A stretch of 64,000 bases of DNA from Roseateles asaccharophilus. GTDB lineage: Bacteria > Pseudomonadota > Gammaproteobacteria > Burkholderiales > Burkholderiaceae_C. The stretch lies in contig NZ_SNXE01000001.1 in assembly GCF_004362405.1 (NCBI RefSeq), positions 496,001 through 560,000 of the forward strand, read 5' to 3'. Position numbers and translations under genes: made by a program. Within the stretch, counting starts at the first letter, position 1. Each line of letters starts with the position of its first letter. Under the pieces are notes generated by a model, which ran no database searches, had not been told where the DNA came from, and saw nothing but the letters and a program-made list of their open reading frames with translations. Shown here piece after piece: positions 46,184 through 57,915 of this stretch.

Positions 46184-46406
46184 AGGGCCAGCGGGCTTTG
46201 ACGGTGGGCGCCTTGGTGGCCTTGGCACGGGCCTGCCAGAGCTTGAAGGCGCTGCTGGTGAGCTCGCGCTTCATCAGCTGCACCAGGGCACCGGCGCCCA
46301 CGCCATGCTCCATCAGCACCTTGTTGTAGGGCGGGCTGTCTTCCCAGGCGGTTTTCACGACGGCCTGGATCTGCTCGGGGCTGAGGCGGGGAATGGGTTT
46401 GGCCAT
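46173..46406 (-). CDS. DUF2805 / TIGR03643 family small protein
   Basis: Protein of 77 residues: LSPEQIQAVVKTAWEDSPPYNKVLMEHGVGAGALVQLMKRELTSSAFKLWQARAK. This is the compact helical family DUF2805, possibly HTH-like. It overlaps the DUF2237 gene by eleven bases and starts eleven bases after the apt stop, so the three probably form one leftward unit. Confidence 0.85.
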   Translation of the reverse strand: MAKPIPRLSPEQIQAVVKTAWEDSPPYNKVLMEHGVGAGALVQLMKRELTSSAFKLWQARAKATKAPTVKARWPYGR

Positions 46407-46417
46407 GGGTGGGGGGC

Positions 46418-46960
46418 TCAGTGGCCCTCGAAGTCGACCAGGGTGAACAGCGGCAGGCCGCTGTCGCGCAGGCGCTTGGAGCCGCCCAGCTCGGGCAGGT
46501 CCACGATGGCGGCGCCCTCGATCACGGTGGCGCCCAGGCGCTCCAGCAGGCGTTTGCCGGCCATCATGGTGCCGCCGGTGGCGATCAGGTCGTCGATCAG
46601 CACCACGCGGTCGCCGGTCTTCACGGCATCGGTGTGCATCTCCACCGTGGCATTGCCGTACTCCAGCTCATAGGTCTCTTCCACCGTGGTGAAGGGCAGC
46701 TTGCCCTTTTTGCGGATGGGCACGAAGCCGATGTTGAGCTCGTAGGCCAGCACCGAGCCGATGATGAAGCCGCGCGCGTCCAGCCCGGCCACAGCCGTGG
46801 GCTGCTGGTCGAAGTAGCGGTGCACGAACTGGTCGATCAGCACGCGGAAGGCGCGCGGATTGGACAGCAGGGGCGTGATATCGCGGAACTGCACACCCGG
46901 CTCGGGCCAGTCGGGCACGGTACGGATCTGCTGTTTCAAGAAGGCGAGGGCGTCTTGCAT
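46418..46960 (-). CDS. apt: Adenine phosphoribosyltransferase
   Basis: Purine salvage enzyme of 180 residues that makes AMP from adenine and PRPP. The PRPP-binding loop is [14 protein letters not shown]. The Apt-typical segments are [22 protein letters not shown] and [17 protein letters not shown]. Length is normal. It is the first gene of the short leftward unit with DUF2805 and DUF2237. Confidence 0.97.
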   Translation of the reverse strand: MQDALAFLKQQIRTVPDWPEPGVQFRDITPLLSNPRAFRVLIDQFVHRYFDQQPTAVAGLDARGFIIGSVLAYELNIGFVPIRKKGKLPFTTVEETYELEYGNATVEMHTDAVKTGDRVVLIDDLIATGGTMMAGKRLLERLGATVIEGAAIVDLPELGGSKRLRDSGLPLFTLVDFEGH

Positions 46961-46998
46961 GGGCCCGATTGTCGCGCGGGCGGCGCCGCTGGGCCGAT

Positions 46999-48483
46999 TC
47001 AGCAGACTTTTTGCATGTGGCTGCTCATGCGGGCGCGTCCGCCCTGCTTGGACTGGTAGAGCGCGGCATCTGCCGCCTCGATCAGGCGCTGGGCGGGATG
47101 ATCGGCCTGGGCCACGCAGGCCGCCACGCCGATGGACAGGCTGACCGCCGGCCGCAGCGGCGAGGCCGCATGTTCAATGGCCGCCAGGCGCACGCTGTCC
47201 AGGCAGCGCTGGGCCACGACCTGGGCGCCGGCCAGATCGGTGTCCACCAGCAGTACCGCGAATTCCTCGCCGCCGTAGCGGCACACCGGCTCGCCGCCGC
47301 GGCCCACGCAGGAGCGCAGCAGGGTGGCCACGCGGCGCAGGCAGTCGTCGCCGGCCACATGGCCGTAGTGGTCGTTGTACTGCTTGAAGTGGTCGATATC
47401 GACCAGCAGCATGGCCAGCGGGGTGCCGGCGCGTGCGCTGCGCTGCCACTCGATCTGCAGGGCCTGGTCGAAGAGGCGGCGGTTGCCCACGCCTGTGAGG
47501 CCATCGGTGGTGGACTGGCGGGCCAGCAGCTCATTGGCCTGGCGCAGGCGCAGCTCCTGGCGCTTGCGCTCGCTGAGGTCGGTGAGCATGCCCACGAAGA
47601 TATGGGTGGTGGCGGTACGGACTTCGGCCACGACCAGGTGCACGCAGAGCTCGTGGCCGTCGCGGTGGCGGGCGCTGAATTCCTGGCCGTCGCGGGCTCG
47701 TGCCAGGTCTTGCGGACCCGCAGGAAGATTGTTCACCAGCATGCTGAGGTGGCTGCCGCGCAGCTCGGCGGCCGGAAAGCCGAACAGGCGTTCGCAGGCC
47801 GGATTGACCTCCAGCATATGGCCCTCGGTGTCCAGGGAGACGATGCCGCTGCCGGCCGCGTGGATCAGGGCCTGCAGATGGGCCTGGCTGGCGGCCAGGC
47901 GCTGCTGCTCGCGCACCAGCTCGCTCACCTCCAGGCGCACACCCACAATGCCGCCGGAGGGCGTGCGGCGCTCGAAGATATGCAGCCAGATATCGTCGTG
48001 CACGCGCTGCAGCAGGGGAGCGGTCTGGGTGCCGCGCTGGCGTTTGCGCTCGGCCAGCCACTCGGACTCGCGGCCCAGGGCTTCGGGCACGCCGCCGTTT
48101 TCCAGCGAGGCGCGTACCAGCTGCTCGAAGCTGGCGCCGCGCTGGAATTCGCGCAGCTTGTGGGGGTAGAGCTCCACCAGGCGCTTGTTGAAGGCGACCA
48201 GGCGGTCGCGGGCGTCGAAGATCTCCACGCTGGCCGGCAGGGCGTCTATGGCCTCTTCCAGCGTGGTGCGCGCCCGTTCGGCACGCGCCCGTTCATAGGC
48301 CAGCGCAAACAGGGCCAGGGCCGCCACGGCTAGGCTCAGGGCCAGGCTGAGCCCGGCCAGCCAGGGCAGGCGCGGCGCCAGTGCCTCGGCACCCAGGGCG
48401 CCCAGCCAGACCAGCAGCTGCAGCAGCAGGCCCAGGCCCAGGGCCAGGGGAAGCCAGGTGCGCGGTGGCAGGGGTCGGGACAT
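46999..48483 (-). CDS. Membrane PAS-GGDEF diguanylate cyclase
   Basis: Signalling protein of 494 residues. Two N-terminal membrane helices ([21 protein letters not shown] and [21 protein letters not shown]) are followed by two PAS-like domains ([22 protein letters not shown] and [22 protein letters not shown]). A GGDEF domain follows with the intact active site [11 protein letters not shown]. The product-inhibition site five residues upstream reads R-G-G-E instead of R-x-x-D, so feedback by c-di-GMP may be weak. It makes cyclic di-GMP in response to an unknown signal. Confidence 0.93.
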   Translation of the reverse strand: MSRPLPPRTWLPLALGLGLLLQLLVWLGALGAEALAPRLPWLAGLSLALSLAVAALALFALAYERARAERARTTLEEAIDALPASVEIFDARDRLVAFNKRLVELYPHKLREFQRGASFEQLVRASLENGGVPEALGRESEWLAERKRQRGTQTAPLLQRVHDDIWLHIFERRTPSGGIVGVRLEVSELVREQQRLAASQAHLQALIHAAGSGIVSLDTEGHMLEVNPACERLFGFPAAELRGSHLSMLVNNLPAGPQDLARARDGQEFSARHRDGHELCVHLVVAEVRTATTHIFVGMLTDLSERKRQELRLRQANELLARQSTTDGLTGVGNRRLFDQALQIEWQRSARAGTPLAMLLVDIDHFKQYNDHYGHVAGDDCLRRVATLLRSCVGRGGEPVCRYGGEEFAVLLVDTDLAGAQVVAQRCLDSVRLAAIEHAASPLRPAVSLSIGVAACVAQADHPAQRLIEAADAALYQSKQGGRARMSSHMQKVC

Positions 48484-48588
48484 GGGCGGGGGGCGTGTGC
48501 TGACCGATGAAGCAGGCGATGCTAGCCCCCCGAGCGCAATGGCGCCAGGGCCCTCCCATGGGGGGATTGCGGCCCTGAGCGCCGCCTG

Positions 48589-49851
<1,263 letters not shown>

Positions 49852-49934
49852 GGCGGGCGGCGTCCTGGGCTGCGATGACGAATGAGTGTCGCGCAGCCCG
49901 CAGCGCCTGGCTGTCGCGCAGGCGCCAGCCCTCT

Positions 49935-51932
49935 TCAGGTCCGCAGCAGCTTCTCTTCCGCCAGGGCCAGGGCCTCCGGGCGGCCGGACAGCACCAGGGT
50001 GTCGCCGCTGTCCAGCAGCAGCTCGTCCGTGGCCGCCACCACCGCGCCGCTGAGGCGGCGTATGGAGACGACCGAGACCCCGGTGGCATGCAGGGCCAGA
50101 TGGCCCAGGGGCTGCTGGGCAAACGGTGTGGCCGGAGGCAGGGTGACGGAGCGCAGGCGGGCCTGCTCGCGCTCATCCGCCGTGTCGTCATCCGCCCCGT
50201 GGAAATAGCCGCGCAGCAGGCCGTAGCGGGCATCGCGCGCATCGCGGGTCAGGCGCAGAACGCGCCGCATGGGCACGCCCACCAGGGCCAGGGCATGGCT
50301 GGCCAGCATCAGGGAGCCCTCGATGGCCTCGGGCACGACCTCGGTGGCACCGGCGGCGCGCAGCCGCTCCAGATCGGTGTCATCGATGGTGCGCACCACC
50401 ACCGGCACCTGGGGCGCGTGCGAGCGCACCAGCTGCAGGATCTTCAGCGCCGAGGGCGTGTCGTGATAGCTCACCACCACGGCACTGGCGCGGGCCAGGC
50501 CCGCGGCCATCAGGCTTTGCAGCCGCGCTGCGTCGCCGAAGACCACGCTCTGGCCTGCGGCGGCGGCCTGGCGCACGCGGTCCGGGTCCAGGTCCAGGGC
50601 CATGTAGGGGATGTGCTCGGCATCCAGCAGGCGGGCCAGGTTCTGGCCGCTGCGGCCATAGCCGCAGATGATGACGTGGGCATCGGCCTTGATGGACTTC
50701 TTGGCAATGGTGGTCAGCTGCACCGACTGCATCAGCCAGTCATTGGCCGAGAGCTTCATCACGATGCGGTTGCTGTACATGAAGAGGATGGGCGTGGCCA
50801 GCATGGACAGCACCATGCTGGCCAGCACGGGGCTCACCCATTGGGGGGCGATCAGATGGTGTGCGGCCCCCAGGGTCAGCAGCACAAAGCCGAACTCGCC
50901 CGCCTGAGCCAGGTAGAGGCCGGTGCGCAGTGACACCCCCGTGGGGGCCCGCATCAGGCGGGTCAGCCCCGTGATCAGCACAAACTTGGCGAGGGTGGGC
51001 GCCAGAGTCAAGGCCAGCACCAGGGGCCACTGCTCCCAGACCGGGCGCCAGTCCAGCATCATGCCGATGGTGATGAAGAACAGGCCCAGCAGCACATCGT
51101 GGAAGGGGCGGATGTCGGTTTCCACCTGGTGCTTGTACTCGGTTTCGGCAATCAGCATGCCGGCCACGAAGGCGCCCAGGGCCAGGGACAGGCCGGCGTG
51201 CTCGGTCACCCAGGCCAGGCCCAGGGTGACCAGCAGCAGATTGAGCATGAAGAGCTCGTCACTCTTGCGCCGCGCCACCAGGGTGAGCCACCAGCGCATC
51301 ACCTTCTGTCCGCCCAGCAGCAGCACGCCCAGTACGGCCGCGGCCTTGATGGCCGCCCAGCCCAGGGATTGCAGCATGCTGCCGCCCTCGCTGCCCAGGG
51401 CGGGAATCATCACCAGCAGGGGCACGACGGCCAGATCCTGGAACAGCAGCACGCCCATCACGCGCCGGCCATGCTCGCTCTCCAGTTCTAGGCGCTCGGC
51501 CATGAGCTTGACCACGATGGCGGTGGAACTCATGGCCATGGCCGCGCCCAGCACCAGCGCGCCTTGCCAGGACAGCTCCCACTGCACACCCAAAAGGGCC
51601 AGGCCGTGCAGCAGCATGACATGGCCCAGCAAGGTGCCCGCGATGGTCAGCAGCACCTGTAGCAGGCCCAGGCCGAAGACCAGGTGGCGCATGCTGCGCA
51701 GCTTGGCCAGATTGAACTCCAGCCCGATCACGAACATCAGGAAGACCACGCCGAACTCGGCCAGATAGCGGATGGCCGCGTTGTCGCCCGCCAGGGCCAG
51801 GGCATTGGGCCCGATCAGCACCCCCACAACCAAATAGCCCAGCATGGGCGGCAGCTTGAGCGAGCGGCAGACCACAACCCCGAGAACGGCGGCAACGAGA
51901 TACAGCAGGGCAAGGTCCAGCGAGGTGATCAT
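49935..51932 (-). CDS. CPA2 cation:proton antiporter with RCK domains (KefB/YbaL-like)
   Basis: Membrane protein of 665 residues. About twelve N-terminal hydrophobic helices form the CPA2 exchanger, including [21 protein letters not shown] and [22 protein letters not shown]. An RCK/TrkA-N domain follows with the nucleotide motif [19 protein letters not shown]. The C-terminal TrkA-C domain ends [25 protein letters not shown]. It is probably a K+ or Na+/H+ antiporter gated by NAD(H) or glutathione. No KefF/KefG ancillary gene is adjacent. It diverges from glutamate dehydrogenase. Confidence 0.92.
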   Translation of the reverse strand: MITSLDLALLYLVAAVLGVVVCRSLKLPPMLGYLVVGVLIGPNALALAGDNAAIRYLAEFGVVFLMFVIGLEFNLAKLRSMRHLVFGLGLLQVLLTIAGTLLGHVMLLHGLALLGVQWELSWQGALVLGAAMAMSSTAIVVKLMAERLELESEHGRRVMGVLLFQDLAVVPLLVMIPALGSEGGSMLQSLGWAAIKAAAVLGVLLLGGQKVMRWWLTLVARRKSDELFMLNLLLVTLGLAWVTEHAGLSLALGAFVAGMLIAETEYKHQVETDIRPFHDVLLGLFFITIGMMLDWRPVWEQWPLVLALTLAPTLAKFVLITGLTRLMRAPTGVSLRTGLYLAQAGEFGFVLLTLGAAHHLIAPQWVSPVLASMVLSMLATPILFMYSNRIVMKLSANDWLMQSVQLTTIAKKSIKADAHVIICGYGRSGQNLARLLDAEHIPYMALDLDPDRVRQAAAAGQSVVFGDAARLQSLMAAGLARASAVVVSYHDTPSALKILQLVRSHAPQVPVVVRTIDDTDLERLRAAGATEVVPEAIEGSLMLASHALALVGVPMRRVLRLTRDARDARYGLLRGYFHGADDDTADEREQARLRSVTLPPATPFAQQPLGHLALHATGVSVVSIRRLSGAVVAATDELLLDSGDTLVLSGRPEALALAEEKLLRT

Positions 51933-52222
51933 CGGGGCATATTAAGGGCTGGCCAGCGCCCGGGCGGCCAGCATTGCCCCGGGGTAGGGTCGGGCATGCT
52001 CATGCACAGCCTGCATGTGCATGCCCTGGCTGACGGCCATCAGGGTAAGCCCTCCTATTTTTGACGCAAGAAAATTGCGCTGAAGTGCGGTCGAGAGAAT
52101 AGTTTGCATCTCTATGCACGGGCCGCATGGCCGCATGTGCACTCGGCTTCGAGACGGGCTCCTCGGGCTGCCGGCTTCGCGATACCGTTCGCGCCACTCA
52201 AAAGTTACGGAGCATTTCATTC

Positions 52223-53494
52223 ATGCCCAACCTGTCTTTCGTCTCTCCCACGCGCAACAGTCCCTGGGGCACCTACCTCTCCCAGATCGACGCGGTCGAG
52301 CCCTATCTGGGCAAGCTGGCGCGCTGGGTGGAGACCCTGCGCCGTCCCAAGCGCGCCCTGATCGTGGACATCCCCATTGAGATGGACAACGGCACCATCG
52401 CGCACTTCGAGGGCTACCGCGTGCAGCACAGCCTGACCCGCGGCCCGGGCAAGGGCGGCGTGCGCTACCACCCCGACGTCACGCTGGAAGAGGTGATGGC
52501 CCTGTCGGCCTGGATGACGGTCAAGAACGCGGCGGTCAATCTGCCCTATGGCGGCGCCAAGGGCGGCATCCGCCTGGATCCCAAGACCCTGTCCATGAAG
52601 GAACTGGAAAAGGTCACGCGCCGCTACACCAGCGAGATCGGCATCATCATCGGCCCGCAGCAGGACATCCCCGCGCCGGACGTGAACACCAACGGCCAGA
52701 TCATGGCCTGGATGATGGACACCTATTCCATGAACGTGGGCGCCACCGCCACCGGCGTGGTCACGGGCAAGCCCATCCCCCTGGGTGGCTCGCTGGGCCG
52801 CGTGGCGGCCACGGGTCGCGGCGTCTTCGTGGTGGGGCGCGAGGCCATGCGCCGTCTGAACGTGCCCATGGAAGGTGCGCGCATCGCGGTCCAGGGCTTT
52901 GGCAATGTGGGCTCGGTGGCGGCCAAGATGTTTGCCGCCAATGGCGCCAAGATCGTGGCCGTGCAGGACCACAGCGGCACCATCGTCAATGACAAGGGCA
53001 TGGACATGGCCGACCTGCTGGCCCATGTGGCCCAGGCCGGTGGCGTGGCCGGCTTCAAGGGGGCCGACCATGCGTCCAACGAAAGCTTCTGGGATGTGAA
53101 GAGCGATGTGCTGATCCCGGCGGCCCTGGAAGGCCAGATCACGGCCGAGCGCGCCCAGCGCCTGCAGACTCGCCTGGTGCTGGAAGGCGCCAACGGCCCC
53201 ACCACCCCGGACGGCGACGCCGTGCTGGCCGACCGCGGCATCGTCGTGGTGCCGGACGTGATTGCCAACGCCGGTGGCGTGACCGTGTCCTACTTCGAAT
53301 GGGTGCAGGACTTCTCCAGCTTCTTCTGGACCGAGGACGAGATCAATGTGCGTCTGGACCAGATCCTGATCGGCGCCTTCAAGGGCATCTGGGAAACCCA
53401 CGAGAAGCACCGCATCTCCCTGCGCACGGCGGCCTTCACCGTGGCCTGCACCCGCGTGCTGGAAGCCCGCGAAGAACGCGGTCTGTATCCCTGA
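52223..53494 (+). CDS. Glutamate dehydrogenase, Glu/Leu/Phe/Val family
   Basis: Enzyme of 423 residues from [12 protein letters not shown] at 52223, with GGAG ten bases ahead. The active-site stretch is [42 protein letters not shown]. The nucleotide-binding motif is [13 protein letters not shown]. It interconverts glutamate and 2-oxoglutarate. The length and the PYGGAKGG stretch fit the NAD-type gudB/gdhA branch. An earlier in-frame start at 52127 would add a non-family leader. It ends in a strong terminator. Confidence 0.94.
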   Translation: MPNLSFVSPTRNSPWGTYLSQIDAVEPYLGKLARWVETLRRPKRALIVDIPIEMDNGTIAHFEGYRVQHSLTRGPGKGGVRYHPDVTLEEVMALSAWMTVKNAAVNLPYGGAKGGIRLDPKTLSMKELEKVTRRYTSEIGIIIGPQQDIPAPDVNTNGQIMAWMMDTYSMNVGATATGVVTGKPIPLGGSLGRVAATGRGVFVVGREAMRRLNVPMEGARIAVQGFGNVGSVAAKMFAANGAKIVAVQDHSGTIVNDKGMDMADLLAHVAQAGGVAGFKGADHASNESFWDVKSDVLIPAALEGQITAERAQRLQTRLVLEGANGPTTPDGDAVLADRGIVVVPDVIANAGGVTVSYFEWVQDFSSFFWTEDEINVRLDQILIGAFKGIWETHEKHRISLRTAAFTVACTRVLEAREERGLYP

Positions 53495-53517
53495 CCTGCC
53501 AGGGCATCTAGCCACAG

Positions 53518-53542
53518 GGGCGCCGAATGGCGCCCTTTTTTT
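53518..53542 (+). terminator. Intrinsic terminator after glutamate dehydrogenase
   Basis: GGGCGCC (53518-53524) and GGCGCCC (53529-53535) pair across GAAT and are followed by seven T residues. Confidence 0.85.
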
Positions 53543-53590
53543 GTTGGCACACTACACCGCCACTTCAACAAGATGCCAAAGGGAGGATGT

Positions 53591-54256
53591 ATGCAGTTTC
53601 GAACACAGGGGCGCGGCGCGCTCGCGGCCTTGCTGATGCTGTGCATCGGCGGGGCTCAGGCCCAGGACTCCTGGGTGACCGATGACAAGGGCTGCAAGCA
53701 TGCACTCGTAGGTCAGCCCGGCGCCACAGTGACTTGGACCGGCGGCTGCGTGAACAACCTGGCCGAGGGCGAGGGCACGCAGCAATGGGTGTCTGCCCGG
53801 GGCGCGCCGGCTCTGGCCTTTGTTGGAACGCTGGTAGGGGGGGTGCGTCAGGGCAAGGGTGCCCTGCTCCTGGCCAATGGCTCCTTGCTTGAGAGTGAAT
53901 TTGTCGATGGCAAGTCGCGTGGGTCGACCCAGCTTGTCTCGGCCAGTGGCGAGCGCCGCGAAGTCAAGCCCGCCAGCCGACCGGACATCACCGGCAAGGC
54001 CGAGGAAGTCTGCACGCGTATGGGCAAGCCCGATGTCCCTGCGCTGGACTGGAAGGGGCGCGCAGCCTATCGCGCGCTGGCGGTCGTGAAGGGCGGTCGG
54101 GTGGTGAGCATAGAAGTGCGCGCACTGGAGAAAGAGATTCCGCGGGAAGTCCAACGGACCTTGGTGACTGCGGTCCAGCTGGCGCTACGAGAGCGCTATG
54201 AGTGCCCGGGCGACCATGTCTTCGAGCAGCGCTTTGACTTCAACTACGGGGTCTGA
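53591..54256 (+). CDS. Hypothetical exported protein, MORN-like N-part and TonB-C-like end
   Basis: Protein of 221 residues with ribosome site GGGAGGA before the ATG at 53591. The signal peptide is ALAALLMLCIGGAQAQ. The middle has short beta-repeat-like stretches (TVTWTGGCVNNLAEGEGTQQW and GTLVGGVRQGKGALLLANGS) that recall MORN repeats. The C-terminus (RVVSIEVRALEKEIPREVQRTLVTAVQLALRERYECPG) loosely resembles TonB C-terminal domains. A periplasmic role is likely; no function can be named. Confidence 0.65.
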   Translation: MQFRTQGRGALAALLMLCIGGAQAQDSWVTDDKGCKHALVGQPGATVTWTGGCVNNLAEGEGTQQWVSARGAPALAFVGTLVGGVRQGKGALLLANGSLLESEFVDGKSRGSTQLVSASGERREVKPASRPDITGKAEEVCTRMGKPDVPALDWKGRAAYRALAVVKGGRVVSIEVRALEKEIPREVQRTLVTAVQLALRERYECPGDHVFEQRFDFNYGV

Positions 54257-54383
54257 GGGCAGCCCTGCTGCCAGATTCCGGCACGCCCTCTTGCTGAAAT
54301 GAGGCTTTCAACCGGCGTCAGGCGTCCAAGGTCCCGATGCCTTGCCGGATATCGAAGCCACGACAGCCAGGGGGAATCGAATC

Positions 54384-54626
54384 ATGGGCAAGAAGAGGGA
54401 GGCTGCAGGTCAGAGCGGATCGCTCTACGACGACTACAGCCGCGACATCCTGAACAAGGCTGAGGCCGATATGGTGGGCCTCTTCGTGTTCAACGGCCTG
54501 CATGGATCGGGTCTCGCGGTGACCCACCACGTCATTCAAGGCCGCAGCGAGCGTCAGATGCAGGTCGCTAAGGCGCTGCGCGTCATGGCCGAGCTGATCG
54601 AGGCCAAGAGCCAGGGGATCAACTGA
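54384..54626 (+). CDS. Hypothetical small protein
   Basis: Protein of 80 residues from ATG 54384 with an AGGGGGA ribosome site. The sequence (SLYDDYSRDILNKAEADMVGLFVFNGLHGSGLAVTHHVIQGRSERQMQVAKALRVMAELIEAK) is helical, with a semi-hydrophobic middle. No family is recognised. It stands between the exported protein and the kdsD unit. Confidence 0.55.
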   Translation: MGKKREAAGQSGSLYDDYSRDILNKAEADMVGLFVFNGLHGSGLAVTHHVIQGRSERQMQVAKALRVMAELIEAKSQGIN

Positions 54627-54689
54627 GCCGGCGGCTGCGCTGTCGCGGCGGGGTCATTGCCGGGTACGACGCCGCTACACTGCCGGCCT

Positions 54690-55679
54690 ATGAGCGCAGT
54701 TCCCGCCTTTGACGCCGCCCTCGCCCTGCGCATGGGCCGCCAGACCCTGGAGATCGAGGCCGCCGGCATCAGTGCCATGGCGCCGCGTCTGGGTGAGTCT
54801 TTTGTGCGTGCGGTGCAGACCGTGCTGGCCTGCCAGGGCCGCGTGGCCGTGATGGGCATGGGCAAGAGCGGCCATGTAGGGCGCAAGATCGCCGCCACCC
54901 TGGCCTCCACCGGCACGCCCGCGCTCTTTGTGCATCCGGCCGAGGCCAGCCACGGCGATCTGGGCATGGTCACGGGCAAGGATGTGGTGCTGGCCCTGTC
55001 CAATTCCGGCGAGAGCGACGAGCTCAACGCCATCCTGCCCGTGCTCAAGCGCCTGGGCGTGAGCATCATTGCGATGACCGGCCGCGCCGAGTCCAGCCTG
55101 GCCCGCCATGCCGATATCGTGCTGGACAGCCAGGTGGGCCAGGAGGCCTGCCCCCTGAACCTGGCGCCCACGGCCAGCACCACGGCCCAGATGGCTCTGG
55201 GCGACGCCCTGGCCGTGGCTCTGCTGGATGCACGCGGCTTCAAGCCCGAGGACTTTGCCCGCTCCCACCCCGGTGGCGCCTTGGGCCGCAAGCTGCTCAC
55301 CCATGTGCGCGACCTGATGCGCAGCGGCGAGGCTCTGCCCACCGTGGCGCCCGAGACGCCCTTCACCGACATGATGCGCGTGATGTCCGCCAAGGGCCTG
55401 GGCGCGGCCGTGGTGGTGGACGCCCAGCAGCGCGTGCTGGGCATCTTCACCGATGGCGATCTGCGCCGCCTGGTGGAGCGTGGCAGCGATCTGCGCGCGC
55501 TCACGGCCGCCGATGTGGCCTCCAAGAACCCCCGCACCGTCGCCGCCGAGGCCCTGGCCGTGGACGCGGCCGACCTGATGGAATCCGCCCGCATCACCCT
55601 GGTGCTGGTGGCCGACGAGGCGCAGCGCCTGATAGGCGCGATCAGCATCAACGATCTGATGCAAGCCAAGGTCATCTGA
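54690..55679 (+). CDS. kdsD: D-arabinose-5-phosphate isomerase, KpsF/GutQ family
   Basis: Enzyme of 329 residues that converts ribulose 5-phosphate to arabinose 5-phosphate, the first step toward Kdo for lipopolysaccharide. A SIS domain (GRVAVMGMGKSGHVGRKIAATLASTGTPALFVHPAEASHGDLGM and ALSNSGESDE) precedes two CBS repeats (residues about 205-329). The start is MSAVPAFD; upstream in-frame residues are not family-like. Its stop overlaps kdsC by one base (TGATG). Confidence 0.95.
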   Translation: MSAVPAFDAALALRMGRQTLEIEAAGISAMAPRLGESFVRAVQTVLACQGRVAVMGMGKSGHVGRKIAATLASTGTPALFVHPAEASHGDLGMVTGKDVVLALSNSGESDELNAILPVLKRLGVSIIAMTGRAESSLARHADIVLDSQVGQEACPLNLAPTASTTAQMALGDALAVALLDARGFKPEDFARSHPGGALGRKLLTHVRDLMRSGEALPTVAPETPFTDMMRVMSAKGLGAAVVVDAQQRVLGIFTDGDLRRLVERGSDLRALTAADVASKNPRTVAAEALAVDAADLMESARITLVLVADEAQRLIGAISINDLMQAKVI

Positions 55680-56266
55680 TGCACAGCCTGACACCCGCCC
55701 TGCGCTTCGCCCCCGAACTTCTGCTCAAGGCCCAGGGCCCCGGACTGGGGCTCAAGGCCGCCATCTTCGATGTGGACGGCGTGCTGACCGATGGCCGCAT
55801 CTACATCGGCGAGCAGGGCGAGGGCTTCAAGGCCTTCTCCACCCTGGACGGCCATGGCCTCAAGCTGCTGGACCAGGGCGGCATCACGCCCATCGTGATC
55901 ACCGGCCGTGACTCGCCGGCCGTGCGCCGCCGCGTGGCGGATCTGGGCCTCAAGCACGCCGTCTATGGCGCCAAGGACAAGCTGGCCGTGGCCCAGCCCC
56001 TGCTGGACCGCCTGGGCCTGGCCTGGGATCAGGTGGCCGCCATGGGCGACGACTGGCCCGATCTGCCCCTGATGCTGCGCGCCGGCTTTGCCTGCGCCCC
56101 GGCCCAGGCCCATGCCGAGGTCAAGGCCGTGGCCCACCATGTGACCGCCGCCCCCGGCGGCCATGGCGCCGCGCGCGAATGCTGCGATCTGCTGCTGATG
56201 GCGGCCGGTCGCTATGGTGATCTGCTCAACGGCCATCTGTCCACCCTGGATGGGGGCCAGCCCTGA
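55679..56266 (+). CDS. kdsC: 3-deoxy-manno-octulosonate-8-phosphatase KdsC
   Basis: HAD-family phosphatase of 195 residues releasing Kdo from Kdo 8-phosphate. The nucleophile motif is AIFDVDGVLTDGRIYIG. Further HAD motifs are ITGRDSP and AAMGDDWPDLPLM. It is coupled by single-base overlaps to kdsD before it and lptC after it. Confidence 0.95.
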   Translation: MHSLTPALRFAPELLLKAQGPGLGLKAAIFDVDGVLTDGRIYIGEQGEGFKAFSTLDGHGLKLLDQGGITPIVITGRDSPAVRRRVADLGLKHAVYGAKDKLAVAQPLLDRLGLAWDQVAAMGDDWPDLPLMLRAGFACAPAQAHAEVKAVAHHVTAAPGGHGAARECCDLLLMAAGRYGDLLNGHLSTLDGGQP

Positions 56267-56943
56267 TGGCCACCCTGGCGCCGCCCCCCAGCGGTTCGCA
56301 AGCGGTCCGGCCCCGCGTGGGCCAGTCCTGGCTGTGGCGCCTGCAGCTGCTCTTGTCCAACTACCTGCCCCTGCTGCTGATGGCCCTGCTGGCCGCAGGC
56401 ACTTGGTGGCTGGTCAAGAACACGCCCGCGCCGGACGGGCCCATGGAGCCGGTGCCGCCCCGCCATGTGCCCGACTACCGCATGGAGGGCTTTGAGCTGC
56501 AGCGCTTTGATGCCCAGGGCCAGCTGCGCTTTCGCATCGAGGGTGCCGAGATGCGCCACTACCCCGATACCGACACCATCGAGATTGACCAGGTGCGCCT
56601 GAGCGCCACCGGGCCGGATGGCAGCCTGACCCTGGCGACCGCCAAGCGCGCGGTGGGCAATGGCGATGGCAGCGAGCTGCAGCTCATGGGGGATGTGAGC
56701 GTGGAGCGCTACGAGGCCGGCAAGGACGGCGTGCTGGCCGACCAGCCGCGCCTGCGCATGGACGGCGAGTTCCTGCACGCCTTTCTCAACCGCGAGCTGC
56801 TGCGCTCCCATCTGCCCACCCGGCTGCGCTATGCCGGCGGCGACATCCAGGCACGCAGCTTTGAGTACAACCACCTGGACGGACGCCTGAGCTTCGGCGG
56901 CCGCAGCCACGCGCGTATAGCCCCCCGAAGCCCCCGCCCATGA
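56266..56943 (+). CDS. lptC: LPS export system protein LptC
   Basis: Inner-membrane-anchored periplasmic protein of 225 residues. It is part of the LptB2FGC-A bridge that moves lipopolysaccharide outward. One membrane helix (NYLPLLLMALLAAGTWWLV, residues about 36-54) is followed by the beta-jellyroll region with PDYRMEGFELQRFDAQGQLRFRIEGAEMRHYPDTDTIEID. It is coupled to kdsC and overlaps the following SDR gene by four bases. The usual downstream lptA and lptB are not in the window. Confidence 0.92.
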   Translation: MATLAPPPSGSQAVRPRVGQSWLWRLQLLLSNYLPLLLMALLAAGTWWLVKNTPAPDGPMEPVPPRHVPDYRMEGFELQRFDAQGQLRFRIEGAEMRHYPDTDTIEIDQVRLSATGPDGSLTLATAKRAVGNGDGSELQLMGDVSVERYEAGKDGVLADQPRLRMDGEFLHAFLNRELLRSHLPTRLRYAGGDIQARSFEYNHLDGRLSFGGRSHARIAPRSPRP

Positions 56944-57731
56944 GTGCTCTCGTTTCCGCCGCCCCCCTGGTCTTCATCACCGGCGCCTCCAGCGGCATCG
57001 GCCAGGCCCTGGCCCTGCGCTACTACCGGGCCGGCTACCGCCTGGCCCTGGTGGCGCGGCGCGAGGCCGAGCTGCAGGCCTGGGCCCGCGAGCAGGGCCT
57101 GGACGCCGGCCGCTGGGCCGTCTACGGCGCCGATGTGCGCGACATCGCCTCCATCACCGGCGCCGGCCGCGCCTGTCTGGCGGCCCAGGGCCTGCCCGAT
57201 GTGGTGATCGCCAATGCCGGCATCAGCATCGGCATCGACAGCGCGGTCTTTGAGGACCTGGAAGTCATGCGCAGCATCTACGAGACCAACAATCTCGGCC
57301 TGGCCGCCACCTTCCAGCCCTTCATCGCCGCCATGAACGCGCGCGGCAGCGGCGCCCTGGTGGGCATTGCCAGCGTGGCCGGCATCCGCGGCCTGCCCGG
57401 CCATGCAGCCTACTGCTCCAGCAAGGCCGCCGTGATCAGCTACTGCGAGAGCCTGCGCGGCGAGTGCCGGCCCTCCGGCGTCAAGGTCGTGACCATCTGT
57501 CCCGGCTATATCGACACCCCGCTGACGCGCCAAAACCGCTACAGCATGCCCTTTCTGATGCAGCCGGCCGGCTTTGCCGATCGCGCCTTCGAGGCCATCA
57601 CGGCCGGGGCCAGCTACCGCGTCATCCCCTGGCAGATGGGCGTGGTGGCCAAGCTGCTGCGCCTGCTACCCAACGCCCTGTTCGACAAGCTGCTGGCCGG
57701 GCGCCCGCGCAAGCACCGCGCGGGCGGCTGA
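56940..57731 (+). CDS. Short-chain dehydrogenase/reductase
   Basis: NAD(P)-dependent oxidoreductase of 263 residues. The cofactor motif is ITGASSGIGQALAL, the structural motif is VIANAGISIG, and the catalytic Y-x3-K is YCSSK, preceded by IASVAGIRG. It starts in an ATGA overlap with lptC and so belongs to the Kdo/LPS transcript. The C-terminal hydrophobic stretch (MGVVAKLLRLLPNALFDKLL) suggests membrane association. Substrate unknown. Confidence 0.92.
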   Translation: MSALVSAAPLVFITGASSGIGQALALRYYRAGYRLALVARREAELQAWAREQGLDAGRWAVYGADVRDIASITGAGRACLAAQGLPDVVIANAGISIGIDSAVFEDLEVMRSIYETNNLGLAATFQPFIAAMNARGSGALVGIASVAGIRGLPGHAAYCSSKAAVISYCESLRGECRPSGVKVVTICPGYIDTPLTRQNRYSMPFLMQPAGFADRAFEAITAGASYRVIPWQMGVVAKLLRLLPNALFDKLLAGRPRKHRAGG

Positions 57732-57915
57732 AGCGGGTCGCGCGGGCTTACACTGCGCACGCTTGCCCGCCCGAACAAGGCCCTCACCATGCTCAAGGTT
57801 CTCCACCCCTGCTAGGGGCGCTCACGCGACCTCTGCCACCCCGGCCCGCCCACAGCCTAGCGCGGCCTGCCCGTGACGAGCTGCGGCGCCGCCCCATGGC
57901 TGCGCCCCCGAGACC

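Noticed and set aside
57789-57815. Eight-residue frame downstream of the SDR gene that could be a leader peptide
   Set aside because: It has no ribosome site, no attenuator structure and no amino-acid bias tied to the next gene.
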